Below, piece by piece: positions 63,948-64,000 of a stretch of 64,000 nt of DNA. Position 1 is the first letter of the stretch. Each line of letters starts with the position of its first letter. Location of the stretch: the NCBI RefSeq assembly GCF_000620645.1, contig NZ_KK211159.1, positions 186,001-250,000 of the forward strand. Direction: 5' to 3'. Made by a program: the position numbers and the translations under genes. Below the pieces are notes generated by a model. The model saw only the letters and a list, made by a program, of their open reading frames with translations, made no database searches and was not told the origin of the DNA. Source of the DNA: Nocardioides sp. URHA0032. GTDB lineage: Bacteria; Actinomycetota; Actinomycetes; Propionibacteriales; Nocardioidaceae.

Positions 63948-64000
63948 GTGGCCGAGCTCTACCTCGACGGCGCGTGGACGAGCGCGCAGGGTGAAGCGCG
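63948..64000 (+). CDS. Aldehyde dehydrogenase, N-terminus only (3' truncated)
   Basis: The visible 17 residues, VAELYLDGAWTSAQGEA, match the opening of betaine-aldehyde-type NAD-dependent dehydrogenases (xELYIDGxW). GTG at 63948 has GGATGGGG 6 nt upstream; an in-frame ATG at 63936 is an alternative. If it is a betaine aldehyde dehydrogenase, the locus would make glycine betaine from choline before demethylating it. The gene runs out of the window. Confidence 0.6.
   Translation, partial: MAELYLDGAWTSAQGEA

Overview
The window is high-GC actinobacterial DNA, most likely from a Nocardioides-like member of the Nocardioidaceae. Three things point there: the fhaA-fhaB-pstP-rodA-pbpA-pknA-pknB gene order with crgA and a DUF881 gene next to it, a mycothiol-enzyme-type protein, and an AlkB fused to rubredoxin. 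Many genes have a TANNNT -10 hexamer only 6-7 nt before the start codon, which is the layout of leaderless actinobacterial mRNAs. There are no rRNA genes, CRISPR arrays or complete insertion sequences.

0-11.4 kb is the cell-division and cell-wall-signalling block. It holds a truncated rhomboid protease, a 128-bp-period tandem duplication, a double-length CrgA, a DUF881 protein, and a tightly coupled minus-strand operon of two FHA proteins, a PP2C phosphatase, RodA, PbpA and the kinases PknA and PknB. A tRNA-Leu(CAG) and a strong terminator close the block. 11.7-19.4 kb is a surface-glycan locus: RmlA, RmlB, a flippase, a sugar aminotransferase, a sulfotransferase, a polyprenol-type glycosyltransferase and a large membrane protein.

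19.7-24.8 kb carries an orphan PTS EIIA domain and a compact signalling module: an RsbW-like kinase, an STAS protein and a bacteriophytochrome whose output is a SpoIIE-type PP2C phosphatase. An alditol oxidase follows. 24.9-39.2 kb is a run of mostly membrane and stress genes: a secreted phospholipase-D-like protein, a methyltransferase, a decayed formylglycine-generating-enzyme pseudogene, a K+ channel, an HdeD-like protein, two large ATPase-LuxR regulators, paired DUF1269 proteins and an AI-2E-type permease. 39.3-46.6 kb is housekeeping: cardiolipin synthase, two SRPBCC proteins, malic enzyme, polyphosphate glucokinase, a NYN-domain protein and a maleylpyruvate-isomerase-like protein. 46.6-52.1 kb holds a drug-type ABC exporter, alkB-rubredoxin with its TetR regulator, and an MFS exporter.

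52.2-64 kb is the most interesting region. It looks like an aerobic, corrinoid- and tetrahydrofolate-dependent methyl-group catabolism locus. It encodes a non-pyrrolysine MttB/MtgB-type methyltransferase, a corrinoid protein, a pterin-binding methyltransferase, a ferredoxin-like reductive activator, a DUF1638 protein, a short MTHFR-like protein and a formyl-THF deformylase. Two IclR regulators come with visible palindromic operators, and an aldehyde dehydrogenase begins at the right edge. Read together, the genes could take a methyl group from a quaternary amine such as glycine betaine to methyl-THF, then methylene-THF, formyl-THF and formate. The substrate is an inference.
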